64,000 bases of DNA from Rheinheimera sp. A13L (GTDB taxonomy: Bacteria; Pseudomonadota; Gammaproteobacteria; Enterobacterales; Alteromonadaceae). The notes below the pieces were generated by a model. That model saw nothing but the letters and a program-made list of their open reading frames with translations. It did no database searches and was not told the origin of the DNA. Where the stretch lies: positions 1-64,000 of the forward strand of contig NZ_AFHI01000014.1 in NCBI RefSeq assembly GCF_000217935.1, given 5' to 3'. Below are positions 28,755-38,353 of this stretch, one piece after another. The position numbers were made by a program, and so were the translations under genes. Each line of letters starts with the position of its first letter. The stretch's first letter is position 1.

Positions 28755-28775
28755 ACTTCTGCCATAGCCAGAAGT
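28755..28775 (+). other. Hairpin after the 24-codon ORF
   Basis: ACTTCTG (28755-28761) and CAGAAGT (28769-28775) form a seven-pair stem without a U run. Possibly a pause or attenuation element in the leader of the downstream receptor gene. Confidence 0.4.
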
Positions 28776-28971
28776 GTGTTCGTTTGGCCCCTGTTTTACA
28801 GCCATCACTAACACCCTACTTACTTGCATGCTGACAGTATTTTTCAGGCCTTGATCCGTCTGTTTTTTGCTGTCGCTGCCTTATTTGCTGCGCTTCTTGC
28901 TCTGGCACGCCCTTTTTTTATTCGAAAAAAACAGATTGCCAAAAGGCAACATCAACACCAGAGGAAGCAAA

Positions 28972-31569
28972 ATGTCACAACATAAAAAAATGAAGCTCAG
29001 TAAAATTGGATTAGCAACCTTGTGTGCGCTGTTTGGCGTATCACAAGGCTATGCACAACAGGCTGAAGCAACAGAGCAAAATAACGAAGCAAACATAGAA
29101 AAAATTGAAGTTACAGGTTCACGTCTTAAAGGTGTGGACATGGAAGGCGCCAACCCGCTGCAAATATTCAGCCGGGATGATTTAGCAAGAAAAGGCTATG
29201 ATAGTGTCAGCGCCTTTTTACGGGATTTACCTCAAGCCTCAAGCGCTGGTACCTTCACTGAAAACGGTGGTGTTGCAGGCAATGACGGCACACCGGCAGG
29301 CGCAGCAGGTGTCAGTTTACGGGGTTTAGGTTCAAGCTCCACTCTGGTTCTGGTGAACGGCCGTCGTGTCGCAGTAGATTCATTCACCAATGGTTTTGAC
29401 TCTTTTGTCAACGTCAATGCCATTCCAATGTCAGCACTGGAGCGGGTTGAAATTCTGACTGACGGCGCTTCATCCGTCTATGGCTCAGACGCTATAGCTG
29501 GTGTGATTAACTTTATTCTGCGTAAAGACTACGAAGGTCAGGAACTTACTGCCTCTTACGGTGATGACACGGCAAGCAGCGATTTCCGTAAATACAACCT
29601 GACCTATACAGGTGGTTTCAGCACCGCCAACAGCAATACCACAGTGGTGATCGACTACTTTGATAAGGACGCACTGTTTAACTCAGACCGCCCTATCGAC
29701 GTCACTTTTAAGTCCAATACCCGCGTCACCATAGACGGCAACGATTACGCCGAGCCTTGGTGTGGCACTGCGACCAGCAACGGCGGTACGCGTTGTTCGT
29801 ACGACTATGTCAACGAGCGCGCTATCCAGCCGGACAGTAAAACAATAGGTGCAACGCTGAATCATATCTATCGCCTTAGCAATGACCGCGAGTTTTTTGC
29901 TGAAGCTATGCTGCAACAAAATACAGGTTCAGCCTACGATTCAGCCGCAGCTTTTGATGTGCGTGTAGCAGGAAACTCAGCTTTTGTACCTCAATGGGCC
30001 GCAGATCTTGATGCAGAAGATGGCGAAATCAATCAAATCCGGATTCGTTCGCGTTTTCCAGAGCGCCGTATTCAGGACTATGACAGCCAAAGCTACAGAT
30101 TATTGGCAGGCTTACGTGGTGAACTGGGCGACTGGTCATGGGAAACGGCAGCAAGCTACGGCAAAACAGACAATGAAATTACGCATGTCCAGGGTTATAT
30201 GGGCAGAGACAAAGTTGCTGACGCCCTGGCTAACGGTAGCTTCAACCCTTTTAACCTCGGCCGAGACAACTCAGCCTCTGTGATTGCAGGATTACGTGAA
30301 ATTGCACCACGTATCGGTGAGTCAGATGTTTATTCCGTAGACTTCAACTTCTCGGGCATGTTGTTTGACGATATCAGCGCAGTATTTGGTGGTGAATTCC
30401 GTGGTGAAGAAATTTCCGACAACCCGGCTGAAGTGGCGCAAAGCGGTGGCATTTTTGCGTTAGGTGCCAGTGATGCAGCAGCAGATCGCACTCAATATGC
30501 ACTTTACAGCGAGTTTAATATCCCGCTGACTGAGAAACTGGATGCTATTGCAGCTTTACGTTACGACCATTACAGCGATTTTGGTGGTGCCGTCAATCCG
30601 AAGCTGTCATTACGTTACCGTGCTACTGAAGATTTAATCTTACGCAGCTCCTGGAGTACAGGCTTCCGTGCACCTTCTTTGTCACAATTAGGCGCTGGTA
30701 CTTCGTTAACAGCCAACTATATCGACTGTGGTTCTGGTCAGCCATTTGATGCACTCTGCGGTGATTTTGGTACTACCACAGGTGAACTGGAATTTGATCA
30801 GGAAACCTTAGGTAATAAAAATCTGGATGCAGAAAGTTCAGAAGCCATCAATATTGGCGCTTCCTGGAACCTGACCGATGACTTGCAGTTCACTATCGAT
30901 TACTGGCATTACAGCCATGAAGATATTGTTGATGTAGACGCTAACACGACGTTACGCGCCTGTATCGCAGGTTCTGCACCTGTGGTTGATGACGAGGCCG
31001 ATCTGAACGGTGAATTTGGTTGTGTGATTGATGCAGGTAACGACTTAACCTTCTTACGCACAGGCTTCTTTAACGTAGGCAGCCAGGAAACGGACGGGGT
31101 CGACTTTAAACTGAACTACAAATTGGCCACCAGCAATGCAGGTGATTTTAAGTTCACTGTCGCTGGTACCCGCACTTTATCTTATGAGCGTCAAATCACT
31201 GCAGATAGTCCGGCTGAAGATTTGTTAGGCAAACTCAGTGGTGCAGCTGAAATCGCCCGCCCTGAATTTGTCGCAGATGCCGGCACTGAATGGCGCTTAG
31301 AGAACTGGAATGCCAGCATTGGCGCGCATTACATCAGTTCCTTAGGTGATGGTGACTTTAAGTTTGACAATGAAACTGTCGACTCATGGCTGACTTATAA
31401 CGCCAGTCTGGGCTATGACATTACAGATAATCAGAGCGTTTTACTGAGTATCCGTAACCTGACAGACAAAGAGCCACCTTATGCCTCATCGCCCACTAAT
31501 GGTTACGCCAGCTCAGTACACGACTGGTTAGGCCGTCACTGGACTTTGCGTTATTCAGTGAAATTCTAA
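28972..31569 (+). CDS. TonB-dependent receptor
   Basis: An outer-membrane receptor of 865 residues. The signal peptide ends at SQGYAQQ, a TonB-box-like IEKIEVTGSRLKG follows, then the plug with VSLRGLGSSSTLVLVNGRRVA and VEILTDGASSVYGSDAIAGVINFI, and a barrel ending in LRYSVKF. The ATG at 28972 follows GAGGAAGC; the in-frame start 35 codons upstream has no site and would disrupt the signal peptide. It differs from the receptor at 14392. The GSR-type N-terminus is common in Alteromonadales receptors for peptides, sugars or siderophores. The substrate is not evident. Confidence 0.9.
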   Translation: MSQHKKMKLSKIGLATLCALFGVSQGYAQQAEATEQNNEANIEKIEVTGSRLKGVDMEGANPLQIFSRDDLARKGYDSVSAFLRDLPQASSAGTFTENGGVAGNDGTPAGAAGVSLRGLGSSSTLVLVNGRRVAVDSFTNGFDSFVNVNAIPMSALERVEILTDGASSVYGSDAIAGVINFILRKDYEGQELTASYGDDTASSDFRKYNLTYTGGFSTANSNTTVVIDYFDKDALFNSDRPIDVTFKSNTRVTIDGNDYAEPWCGTATSNGGTRCSYDYVNERAIQPDSKTIGATLNHIYRLSNDREFFAEAMLQQNTGSAYDSAAAFDVRVAGNSAFVPQWAADLDAEDGEINQIRIRSRFPERRIQDYDSQSYRLLAGLRGELGDWSWETAASYGKTDNEITHVQGYMGRDKVADALANGSFNPFNLGRDNSASVIAGLREIAPRIGESDVYSVDFNFSGMLFDDISAVFGGEFRGEEISDNPAEVAQSGGIFALGASDAAADRTQYALYSEFNIPLTEKLDAIAALRYDHYSDFGGAVNPKLSLRYRATEDLILRSSWSTGFRAPSLSQLGAGTSLTANYIDCGSGQPFDALCGDFGTTTGELEFDQETLGNKNLDAESSEAINIGASWNLTDDLQFTIDYWHYSHEDIVDVDANTTLRACIAGSAPVVDDEADLNGEFGCVIDAGNDLTFLRTGFFNVGSQETDGVDFKLNYKLATSNAGDFKFTVAGTRTLSYERQITADSPAEDLLGKLSGAAEIARPEFVADAGTEWRLENWNASIGAHYISSLGDGDFKFDNETVDSWLTYNASLGYDITDNQSVLLSIRNLTDKEPPYASSPTNGYASSVHDWLGRHWTLRYSVKF

Positions 31570-31595
31570 GTTTTCTTCTACCTGGATGGAGTTAA

Positions 31596-31627
31596 GGGCC
31601 TGCGCTTATGCAGTGCCCTGTTTTTTT
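31596..31627 (+). terminator. Intrinsic terminator after TonB receptor
   Basis: GGGC-CTGC (31596-31603) pairs with GCAG-t-GCCC (31610-31618) with one bulge, followed by a run of seven T from 31621. Confidence 0.85.
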
Positions 31628-31641
31628 CCGGTTATTTCTGA

Positions 31642-31661
31642 CAGCAAGCTTCGGCTTGCTG
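31642..31661. other. UUCG-capped hairpin
   Basis: CAGCAAGC-TTCG-GCTTGCTG, a perfect eight-pair stem with an exceptionally stable UUCG tetraloop, 23 bases after the receptor terminator. It may be a 3' stabiliser or a second terminator. Confidence 0.6.
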
Positions 31662-31723
31662 CTTCCTGCCGCAAACTTTGCACTGTATAACGGAAGATCC
31701 TGTGCCACTCTATCCACCAGCAT

Positions 31724-31742
31724 TATAATGAGAACTATTCTT
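31724..31742. promoter_or_regulatory. Fur-like box before FTR1 gene
   Basis: TATAATGAGAACTATTCTT matches 13 of 19 positions of the Fur consensus GATAATGATAATCATTATC and lies 22 bases before the iron-permease start. Confidence 0.6.
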
Positions 31743-31764
31743 GTTAAATGATTTAAGTAGATAA

Positions 31765-33615
31765 ATGATGGGCTTTCGTGTTGTTGTTTCTTTGGTCAGC
31801 CTGCTGGCCTTGCCTGCTGTTGCTTCAGATAAATTAATCCAATACATCGAATATATAGGGGCTGATTACAGTGCTGCTGTAGTGGATGGCACTATTGTAA
31901 GCGCCGCTGAATATGCCGAAATGCAGGAGTTTTCGTCGCTGATTGCCGAAGAAGTCACCACAGCACCCACAGCCTTACAACAGCAATCCGCTCAGTTAAA
32001 ACAGCTGATTGCTGACAAAGCAGACGAGCAGGATATTCAGGCCTTAACTGCAGCTATGCGACAAAATGTCATTTCAGCTATGCCTTCCATTCCAGTGCCC
32101 AAACAAAGTCCGGATCTCAAACGAGGTGAAGCTTTATTTGCTGCCAATTGCGCGGCTTGTCATGGCGCTACAGCTAAAGGTGATGGCCCGGCTGGCGCAC
32201 AACTGGACCCAGCCCCCACCAATTTCCATGAAGTGGAACGTTATCAGGCCCGTAGTGTTTATGGTTTATTTAATACTATCAGCTTAGGTGTGGCGGATAC
32301 GGGCATGGCTTCTTTTGCTTTTTTAGATGAACAAAGCCGCTGGGATCTGGCGTTTTATGTCGGTCATATTGCCAGTAAAGAGCTGAATACCAGCACAGTG
32401 CCGGATGCACTGATTGAAAGCTCAGCGGTAAAAGACTTATTAACCGCGACACCTAAAGATGTGATTCAGCTTTACCCTGACTTTGGTGAAGCCCTGATGA
32501 GTGAGTTTCGCAGTCACCCGGAGCGTTTTTTCCAGGCCAAAAGTAAAAATCCACTAGTGATAGCGCAGCAAAAATTACAACTCTCGGCTGATTTATTCAG
32601 CCAAAACCCACAAGCTGCTTACGATCAGGCCGTATCAGCTTATCTGGATGGTTTTGAACTGGTAGAAAACCCTTTAGGCACAATCAACGCCCCACTTCGC
32701 GACCAAATTGAACACAGCATGATGGGGCTACGTCAGTTACTGAAAGACCCGAAACAAAAAGCTGCGGTTGCACCTCGTATCGCTGAAATCCAAATACTAT
32801 TAAAGCAAGCTCAGGCTGAACTGTCAGACACTCAATTAAGTGGCATGAATGTGTTTTTAGCCGCACTATTAATTTTATTACGTGAAGGTTTAGAGGCCTT
32901 ATTAGTCGTGGCCGCTATTTATAGCGTTGCGGTAAAAACCGACAAAGCAGCGCTGCGTCAGACTGTACATATTGGCTGGATCAGCGCTTTGGTTTTAGGG
33001 GCTGCCACCTGGTTTATTGCAAGCTATGTCATTGATATATCGGGTGCGTCCCGTGAACTGACTGAAGGCTACACAGCACTGATTGCAGCCGTTATTCTGT
33101 TTTATATGGGCTTTTGGATGCACAGTAAAACCAGCGCCAAAGAGTGGAGCCACTTTATTCAGAGCACAGTACAAAACGCAGTGTCAGGCGGTGCTTATTT
33201 TGGTTTAGGTCTGGTGGTGTTTTTAGCGGTATACCGTGAAGCCTTTGAAACTATCCTGTTTTATCAGGCCTTATGGTTACAGGGCGGCGAACAGGCAGAG
33301 CAAAGTTTTATCGCTGGTATAGCTTCGGCTCTGGTGTTGTTAGCTATTGTAGCTGTGGCTATGTTTAAATTCGCACTGAAGTTGCCTCTGAAAACCTTCT
33401 TTGGCAGCACAGCGCTGCTGATGCTGGTTCTGGCTATAGTGATGGCGGGCAAAGGCATAGCAGCACTTCAGGAAGCTGGTACTTTAGCTGTGAGCCAGTT
33501 GAACCTGCCTACCATCAGTTGGTTAGGCTTTTACCCTAATACTCAGGGTGTGTTGGTACAAACGGCCCTGCTGCTGATCGCTTTGGTGTATCTGGTTCGC
33601 AGTCGTAAAGGTTAA
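31765..33615 (+). CDS. FTR1-family iron permease with cytochrome c domain
   Basis: A 616-residue protein with a signal peptide (about 1-20) and a periplasmic part holding a c-type haem motif C129-A-A-C132-H133. Then come a helical linker and an FTR1 domain (about 365-610) with two REXXE-type iron motifs, REGLE and REAFE, in membrane helices. FTR1 permeases import ferric iron after oxidation of ferrous iron. The fused cytochrome c may supply or take the electron, in the way partner proteins do in other FTR1 systems. A Fur-like box just upstream supports iron control. It is a single-gene unit between two terminators. Confidence 0.9.
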   Translation: MMGFRVVVSLVSLLALPAVASDKLIQYIEYIGADYSAAVVDGTIVSAAEYAEMQEFSSLIAEEVTTAPTALQQQSAQLKQLIADKADEQDIQALTAAMRQNVISAMPSIPVPKQSPDLKRGEALFAANCAACHGATAKGDGPAGAQLDPAPTNFHEVERYQARSVYGLFNTISLGVADTGMASFAFLDEQSRWDLAFYVGHIASKELNTSTVPDALIESSAVKDLLTATPKDVIQLYPDFGEALMSEFRSHPERFFQAKSKNPLVIAQQKLQLSADLFSQNPQAAYDQAVSAYLDGFELVENPLGTINAPLRDQIEHSMMGLRQLLKDPKQKAAVAPRIAEIQILLKQAQAELSDTQLSGMNVFLAALLILLREGLEALLVVAAIYSVAVKTDKAALRQTVHIGWISALVLGAATWFIASYVIDISGASRELTEGYTALIAAVILFYMGFWMHSKTSAKEWSHFIQSTVQNAVSGGAYFGLGLVVFLAVYREAFETILFYQALWLQGGEQAEQSFIAGIASALVLLAIVAVAMFKFALKLPLKTFFGSTALLMLVLAIVMAGKGIAALQEAGTLAVSQLNLPTISWLGFYPNTQGVLVQTALLLIALVYLVRSRKG

Positions 33616-33634
33616 GTTTGATCACTGAATGTAA

Positions 33635-33660
33635 AAAAGCCGCTTCATGAAGCGGCTTTT
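33635..33660. terminator. Bidirectional terminator
   Basis: A 26-base perfect palindrome centred on CATG: AAAAGCCGCTTCA followed by its exact reverse complement. It serves the convergent FTR1 and amidohydrolase genes. Confidence 0.93.
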
Positions 33661-33670
33661 CTGATGAATC

Positions 33671-35320
33671 TTACAAAGAATACTGCGCCATACATTCCAC
33701 TTCCACTTTAGCACCCAGCGCCAGACCGCTGGAGGCAAAAGCGCTTCTGGCTGGCAAAGGAGTTTTCATATACTGAAGATAGACAGTGTTGGCCGCTGGC
33801 CAGTCTTTAATATCTGCCAGCATTAAAGTGCATTTAAACACCGCATCAAAACCGAGTTTATGCTCTTGTAACACAGAACCAATATTCTGCATTGTTTGTT
33901 GCATCTGGCTTTCGATACTGGTTCCATTGAGCACCATAGTGCCGGGGAAATTGCCCAACTGCCCGGACAGATACAAAACGCCGTTCACGGCGCGCGCATT
34001 GCTGAACGGCAAGCGACTATCATCGCCTCTGTATACAAAACGGCCATTTTTAATCACATGAGCTATCTGACGACTATTGCTGATGGCATCCGCAGGGTTC
34101 GCCGACAGGATCATTAAGTTCGCTTTTTTCCCTGGTTCGATGCTGCCCACCTGCTCCGCTATACCTATGGCTTCTGCACCATGTAAAGTCGCAGCCTGAA
34201 TAGCTTGCAGTGGCGTTAGTCCGGCTTGTTCAACCAATAACTGCATTTCCTGGTGCACCATAGGGTAATCCAGCCCTGCTTTATCACTTAGAAAATCTGT
34301 GCCTGCAACAATTTTAATACCATGCTGATGCGCTAACTTTGTGAATAATAGTCCATGCTGGTAGATGGTGGCAGCGTTAAGATTGCGTTGTTGCAGTTGA
34401 TGAAAAATAGTTAAAGTGGCATCCAGCATGGTGCCCTGTTGCTTCATTTGTGTCAGTAAGCTTTGATAACTGGCAGGCTCAAAAGACGCCTTTTTAACCT
34501 CTGCGGACACAGGTAAGTCTTTGCGCCGCCAGTTTTCGTAAGAGGAAATAACAGTAGCGGCTAAATCAGGCGCATGAGAAATCACTTCTACCCCGGCTTG
34601 CACTGCATCATCAGGTTTAGCAGGCCCAACATAAGCATGAGCCCATACTTTTACGCCATGTTTTTTCGCCGCAGCCGAAAGTTTTGGCATCAGATCCGCA
34701 GGTACTTTGGCATAAATTTTAATACCTGTTGCGCCAGTCCCTAAGGTACGTAACATCAAGGCATCAAAGTCTGTCTGAGCATTCACCGAACGCATCCAGT
34801 CGGTATCCCCAGGGGTTTTGCCCCTGGCAGAAGCTACAGTTCTGGGATCGCTGAAAAATTCTTGCCCACCAATAATGACCGAATAATAAATATCAGGCGA
34901 CTGAATTAAATCCAGCTCAGCCTGACGCTTTAAGCCTGTCAGCACCCGTACATCACCGCCCATATCCCGAACTGAAGTCACGCCACCTCTTAACAAGGCA
35001 CTCAAGCGTTTTTGTGTGGCCGAAGCGTTATCGCCGCCTTCTGGTTCAGTGGCATGATGCACATGAGCATCGATCAGTCCTGGCAACAGATACAAACCTT
35101 TCATATCCAGCACTGTACCGTCAGCCGGACGTTTTTTACTGCCGGTTGCATACACAGCGCTGATGCTGTCTCCATCCAGTACCACAGTCTGACCCGGCTT
35201 GAGCTGTAAATTTTTTACATCCACCAGTGTGATATTTTCTAACAACACAGGCTGCGCACAGACAACAAAACTAAACAGGCTAAACAGCAGTGCAACAGGA
35301 CGGGAACATGGAGTGCGCAT
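33671..35320 (-). CDS. Amidohydrolase-RidA fusion protein
   Basis: An exported protein of 549 residues. A signal peptide (about 1-22; SFVVCAQP) precedes an imidazolonepropionase-like amidohydrolase (about 25-430). Metal-binding motifs are visible as LIDAHVHHA, WAHAYVG, ISHAPD and AGTDFLS. The last ~115 residues form a complete RidA/YjgF domain (NGVLYLSGQLGNFPGT to PLPARSAFASSGLALG) with its conserved arginine in PARSA. Amidohydrolases of this class hydrolyse cyclic or peptide amides; RidA domains act on imines or enamines. The fusion suggests a hydrolysis product that must be detoxified at once. The substrate is unknown. Confidence 0.88.
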   Translation of the reverse strand: MRTPCSRPVALLFSLFSFVVCAQPVLLENITLVDVKNLQLKPGQTVVLDGDSISAVYATGSKKRPADGTVLDMKGLYLLPGLIDAHVHHATEPEGGDNASATQKRLSALLRGGVTSVRDMGGDVRVLTGLKRQAELDLIQSPDIYYSVIIGGQEFFSDPRTVASARGKTPGDTDWMRSVNAQTDFDALMLRTLGTGATGIKIYAKVPADLMPKLSAAAKKHGVKVWAHAYVGPAKPDDAVQAGVEVISHAPDLAATVISSYENWRRKDLPVSAEVKKASFEPASYQSLLTQMKQQGTMLDATLTIFHQLQQRNLNAATIYQHGLLFTKLAHQHGIKIVAGTDFLSDKAGLDYPMVHQEMQLLVEQAGLTPLQAIQAATLHGAEAIGIAEQVGSIEPGKKANLMILSANPADAISNSRQIAHVIKNGRFVYRGDDSRLPFSNARAVNGVLYLSGQLGNFPGTMVLNGTSIESQMQQTMQNIGSVLQEHKLGFDAVFKCTLMLADIKDWPAANTVYLQYMKTPLPARSAFASSGLALGAKVEVECMAQYSL

Positions 35321-35518
35321 ATTTTTCTCTTTATTGTTATTTTTATGATGTGCTTAACTCTGGTTATACCTAAACTGCCCCAAAGCAACCAGTCACAGCA
35401 GTAAAACCTGACGCTAAAATTCCGCCTTTGAACGCATTTGTTACGGAATGCACTCTGGAGAAAGCCCAGAGGCAAATAAAAAGGCTGCTAAGAAGGCAGC
35501 CTTGATGCAAAAACTGAT

Positions 35519-36520
35519 TTATCTCTCCAGCACTATACGGTAACGGGCTTTGCCACTTTCCAAATGCGCTATGGCCTCGTTGATTTGATCAAACTTAAAA
35601 GTCTCAACAACTGGCTTAATGTCATGTTGCACGGCAAAATCCAGCATTTTCTTAATGGTTGCAGGGCTGCCAACAGGTGAACCTGAGACAGAACGCTGCG
35701 CCATAATCAGACTAAATACGTTCAGATCCAAGGGTTCCAAAGTGGCTCCAACAAAATGCAGACGGCCTTTAGGCTTAAGAGTGGACAGGTACAAATTCCA
35801 GTCCAGTTTTACATTGACCGTCGTTAAAATAAAATCAAAACGCCCGGCAGCTGCAGCTATGTCATCGGCATCTCTGGAATTAATGCAGTGATGTGCGCCT
35901 AATTCTTTGGCTTCGGCGGTTTTGCTTTCGCTGGAGGTAAAAGCTGTGACTTCACAACCAAAAGCCCGTAAAAACTGCAACGCTATATGGCCTAAACCAC
36001 CTATGCCTATCACAGCCACTTTGTCGGTCGCTTTGACATCAAACTGCAGCATAGGGTTAAACACCGTAATACCACCACAAAACAAAGGGCCAGCAGTTTT
36101 TGCATCCATACCTTCAGGCAAAGCCACCACACTGGCTGCATTAGCCCGTACTTTGTCAGCAAAACCACCGTGGCGACCGACAATAGTGCCTTGGGCCGAA
36201 GCACATAAATTATGATCGCCGCTGCCACAACTGCTGCACACCTGACAATACCCCGAATGCCAGCCCAGCCCTACCACCTGCCCGGCTTTTAAATGACTGA
36301 CATCGGCACCTACAGCGGCAATACGGCCAACAACTTCGTGGCCAGCCACTAAGGGATAAGACGACATGCCCCATTCGTTATTGATCATGGATAAATCAGA
36401 GTGGCAAATACCACAATAATCCACATCAATTTCAACATCCTGTCGCCCTAAAGAGCCCGGATCGAACTCAATCACAGATAAAGGCGAGTGAGGTTTTAAT
36501 GCTGCATAAGCTTTGATCAT
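35519..36520 (-). CDS. Zinc-dependent NAD(P) alcohol dehydrogenase
   Basis: A 333-residue medium-chain dehydrogenase of the CAD/YahK type. The catalytic zinc ligands lie in DYCGICHSDL and AGHEVVG. The structural zinc is held by four cysteines in CQVCSSCGSGDHNLC, and the Rossmann motif is GIGGLGHIALQF. It likely reduces aldehydes to alcohols with NADPH. The ATG at 36520 is preceded by AGGAATTCCT; the open frame runs 59 codons further upstream without family similarity. It is divergent from rimO, with no evident link to its neighbours. Confidence 0.9.
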   Translation of the reverse strand: MIKAYAALKPHSPLSVIEFDPGSLGRQDVEIDVDYCGICHSDLSMINNEWGMSSYPLVAGHEVVGRIAAVGADVSHLKAGQVVGLGWHSGYCQVCSSCGSGDHNLCASAQGTIVGRHGGFADKVRANAASVVALPEGMDAKTAGPLFCGGITVFNPMLQFDVKATDKVAVIGIGGLGHIALQFLRAFGCEVTAFTSSESKTAEAKELGAHHCINSRDADDIAAAAGRFDFILTTVNVKLDWNLYLSTLKPKGRLHFVGATLEPLDLNVFSLIMAQRSVSGSPVGSPATIKKMLDFAVQHDIKPVVETFKFDQINEAIAHLESGKARYRIVLER

Positions 36521-36723
36521 AGGAATTCCTGTAAAAAAGAAAGATGAAGTGAAACAGCTACGCCAAGAGTATTGGTCAGGATCAACAAAGTTACAGTGCA
36601 GTTGACCGCATAAGGCCATCTGTTTAATCACTTTCTGCAGATCCTGTTGCTTTAGCCGAAGATAACGCCCTCTTGTTGAGTGTTTTTTATACAGCAAGCA
36701 CTGTTTCTTCCGGTCGATTCAGG

Positions 36724-36729
36724 TATAAT
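36724..36729 (+). promoter_or_regulatory. -10 box of rimO
   Basis: A perfect TATAAT 43 bases before the rimO ATG. The -35 region 17 bases upstream is poor, so only the -10 is confident. Confidence 0.5.
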
Positions 36730-36771
36730 CCGCGCACTTTTTTTCCGGCCCTTTTACTTTGCAGGATTTAC

Positions 36772-38172
36772 ATGACAGTCGAAACCTTTGACCCATCACA
36801 AACCACCACACTGGAAACTCCAGTGAAAAGTCTGACAGCACAGGCGCAAGCCAATGGCTCAGGCGCAAAAATCGGGTTTGTAAGTTTAGGTTGCCCAAAA
36901 AACCTGGTGGACTCAGAGCGTATTCTGACTCAGTTAAAAACTGAAGGTTATCAAATAGTTCCAAGCTATGACGATGCAGCTTTAGTGATAGTCAATACCT
37001 GTGGTTTTATCGACAGCGCGGTGCAGGAATCTTTAGACACCATAGGCGAAGCTTTGGCTGAAAACGGCAAAGTGATAGTCACAGGCTGTTTAGGTGCCCG
37101 TGAAGATGAAATCCGTGAAGTACACCCTAATGTATTAGGTATCACAGGCCCTCATGCCTATGAAAACGTACTAAAGCAGGTGCATGAGTTTGTGCCTAAG
37201 CCAAAATACGACCCGTTTTTGCAATTGGTGCCGGATCACGGCATTAAATTAACACCTAAACATTACGCCTACTTAAAAATTTCTGAAGGCTGTAACCACC
37301 GCTGTACTTTCTGCATTATCCCGTCGATGCGTGGCGACTTAGTCAGCCGTCCAATTGGCGAAGTGCTGGATGAAGCTGGCCGTTTACAAAAAGCCGGCGT
37401 CAAAGAGCTGTTGATTATTTCTCAGGACACCAGCGCTTATGGTGTGGATGTAAAACACCGCACTGGTTTCTGGAATGGTCAGCCGGTCAAAACCTCTATG
37501 TTGTCTTTATGTGAAGCCTTAGCCGATTTAGGCATTTGGGTTCGCTTGCATTATGTGTATCCGTACCCGCATGTGGATGATGTAATTCCTTTGATGGCGC
37601 AAGGTAAGTTATTGCCTTATCTGGATATTCCATTCCAGCATGCCAGCCCGCGTATTCTAAAGCTGATGAAACGCCCTGGTCAGTCTGACCGTGTATTAGA
37701 GCGTATCAAAAAATGGCGTGAAATCTGCCCTGAACTGACGATACGTTCTACCTTTATCGTTGGCTTCCCTGGCGAGACAGAAGAAGAGTTCCAGGAATTA
37801 TTAAACTGGCTGGAAGAAGCTCAGTTAGACCGCGTAGGCTGCTTTAAATACAGCCCGGTCGAAGGCGCTAAAGCCAACGATTTGCCAGATCAAATTGCGG
37901 AAGAAGTCAAAGATGAACGGTACCACCGCTTTATGGAAACTCAGCAACGCATCAGCGCCGCTCGTTTACAAGCCAAAATTGGTCGCACTATTAAAGTGCT
38001 CATTGACGAAGTAGACGACGAAGGCGCCATTGGCCGCAGCTTCGCTGATGCTCCTGAAATTGACGGTGCTGTGTATTTAAACGGCGAAACGTCATTAAAA
38101 CCAGGCGATTTGGTGGATGTAGTGATTGAAGAAGCGGACGAATACGACTTATGGGGCAGCTTAGTCGAATAA
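36772..38172 (+). CDS. rimO: Ribosomal protein S12 methylthiotransferase RimO
   Basis: A radical-SAM enzyme of 466 residues that adds a methylthio group to an aspartate of ribosomal protein S12. The UPF0004 domain (about 35-150) has its three cluster cysteines in LGCPKN, NTCGF and GCLG. The radical-SAM domain has CNHRCTFC (residues around 180), and a C-terminal TRAM domain follows (about 400-466). The ATG at 36772 follows GCAGGA; earlier in-frame starts lie upstream of the promoter. The terminator just downstream appears to have been split by a mobile element. Confidence 0.97.
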   Translation: MTVETFDPSQTTTLETPVKSLTAQAQANGSGAKIGFVSLGCPKNLVDSERILTQLKTEGYQIVPSYDDAALVIVNTCGFIDSAVQESLDTIGEALAENGKVIVTGCLGAREDEIREVHPNVLGITGPHAYENVLKQVHEFVPKPKYDPFLQLVPDHGIKLTPKHYAYLKISEGCNHRCTFCIIPSMRGDLVSRPIGEVLDEAGRLQKAGVKELLIISQDTSAYGVDVKHRTGFWNGQPVKTSMLSLCEALADLGIWVRLHYVYPYPHVDDVIPLMAQGKLLPYLDIPFQHASPRILKLMKRPGQSDRVLERIKKWREICPELTIRSTFIVGFPGETEEEFQELLNWLEEAQLDRVGCFKYSPVEGAKANDLPDQIAEEVKDERYHRFMETQQRISAARLQAKIGRTIKVLIDEVDDEGAIGRSFADAPEIDGAVYLNGETSLKPGDLVDVVIEEADEYDLWGSLVE

Positions 38173-38207
38173 GTGAGCTGAGTAAGTTGCAGCTATTGTT
38201 TCAGTAG

Positions 38208-38222
38208 ATAAAAAAAACGGCC
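38208..38222 (+). other. Left half of interrupted rimO terminator
   Basis: ATAAAAAAAACGGCC, 36 bases after the rimO stop. Its complement GGCCGTTTTTTTAT is found 7.3 kb away at 45527-45540. Together they would form a perfect GC-tipped, A/T-tailed bidirectional terminator; alone neither folds. Confidence 0.6.
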
Positions 38223-38230
38223 TTCAGTTA

Positions 38231-38343
38231 TATACAGTAACCTAAAGTGTGTATAACGTGTACAAAGGCAGAGAAATCTGCCTTTTTCTTGTCAAATATT
38301 TATCTCAGATATACAGTGGTTTCAATGTATGACATGTACAAAG
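38231..38343. repeat. Paired imperfect direct repeats at GMT left end
   Basis: Two copies of a ~35-base unit, each starting ATACAGT and ending TGTACAAAG (38231-38267 and 38310-38343), spaced 79 bases apart. This is the arrangement of arm-type recombinase-binding sites. Confidence 0.55.
38264..38287 (+). terminator. Intrinsic terminator at GMT left end
   Basis: AAAGGCAGA (38264-38272), loop GAAA, TCTGCCTTT (38277-38285), then T residues. It blocks transcription entering from rimO and lies between the two direct repeats. Confidence 0.88.
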
Positions 38344-38353
38344 AAAGCATAAC

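Noticed and set aside
28608-28811. 67-codon frame from a TTG before the TonB receptor
   Set aside because: Its start is the TTGACA promoter-like box itself and it lacks a ribosome-binding site; the 24-codon ORF in another frame has the strong signal.
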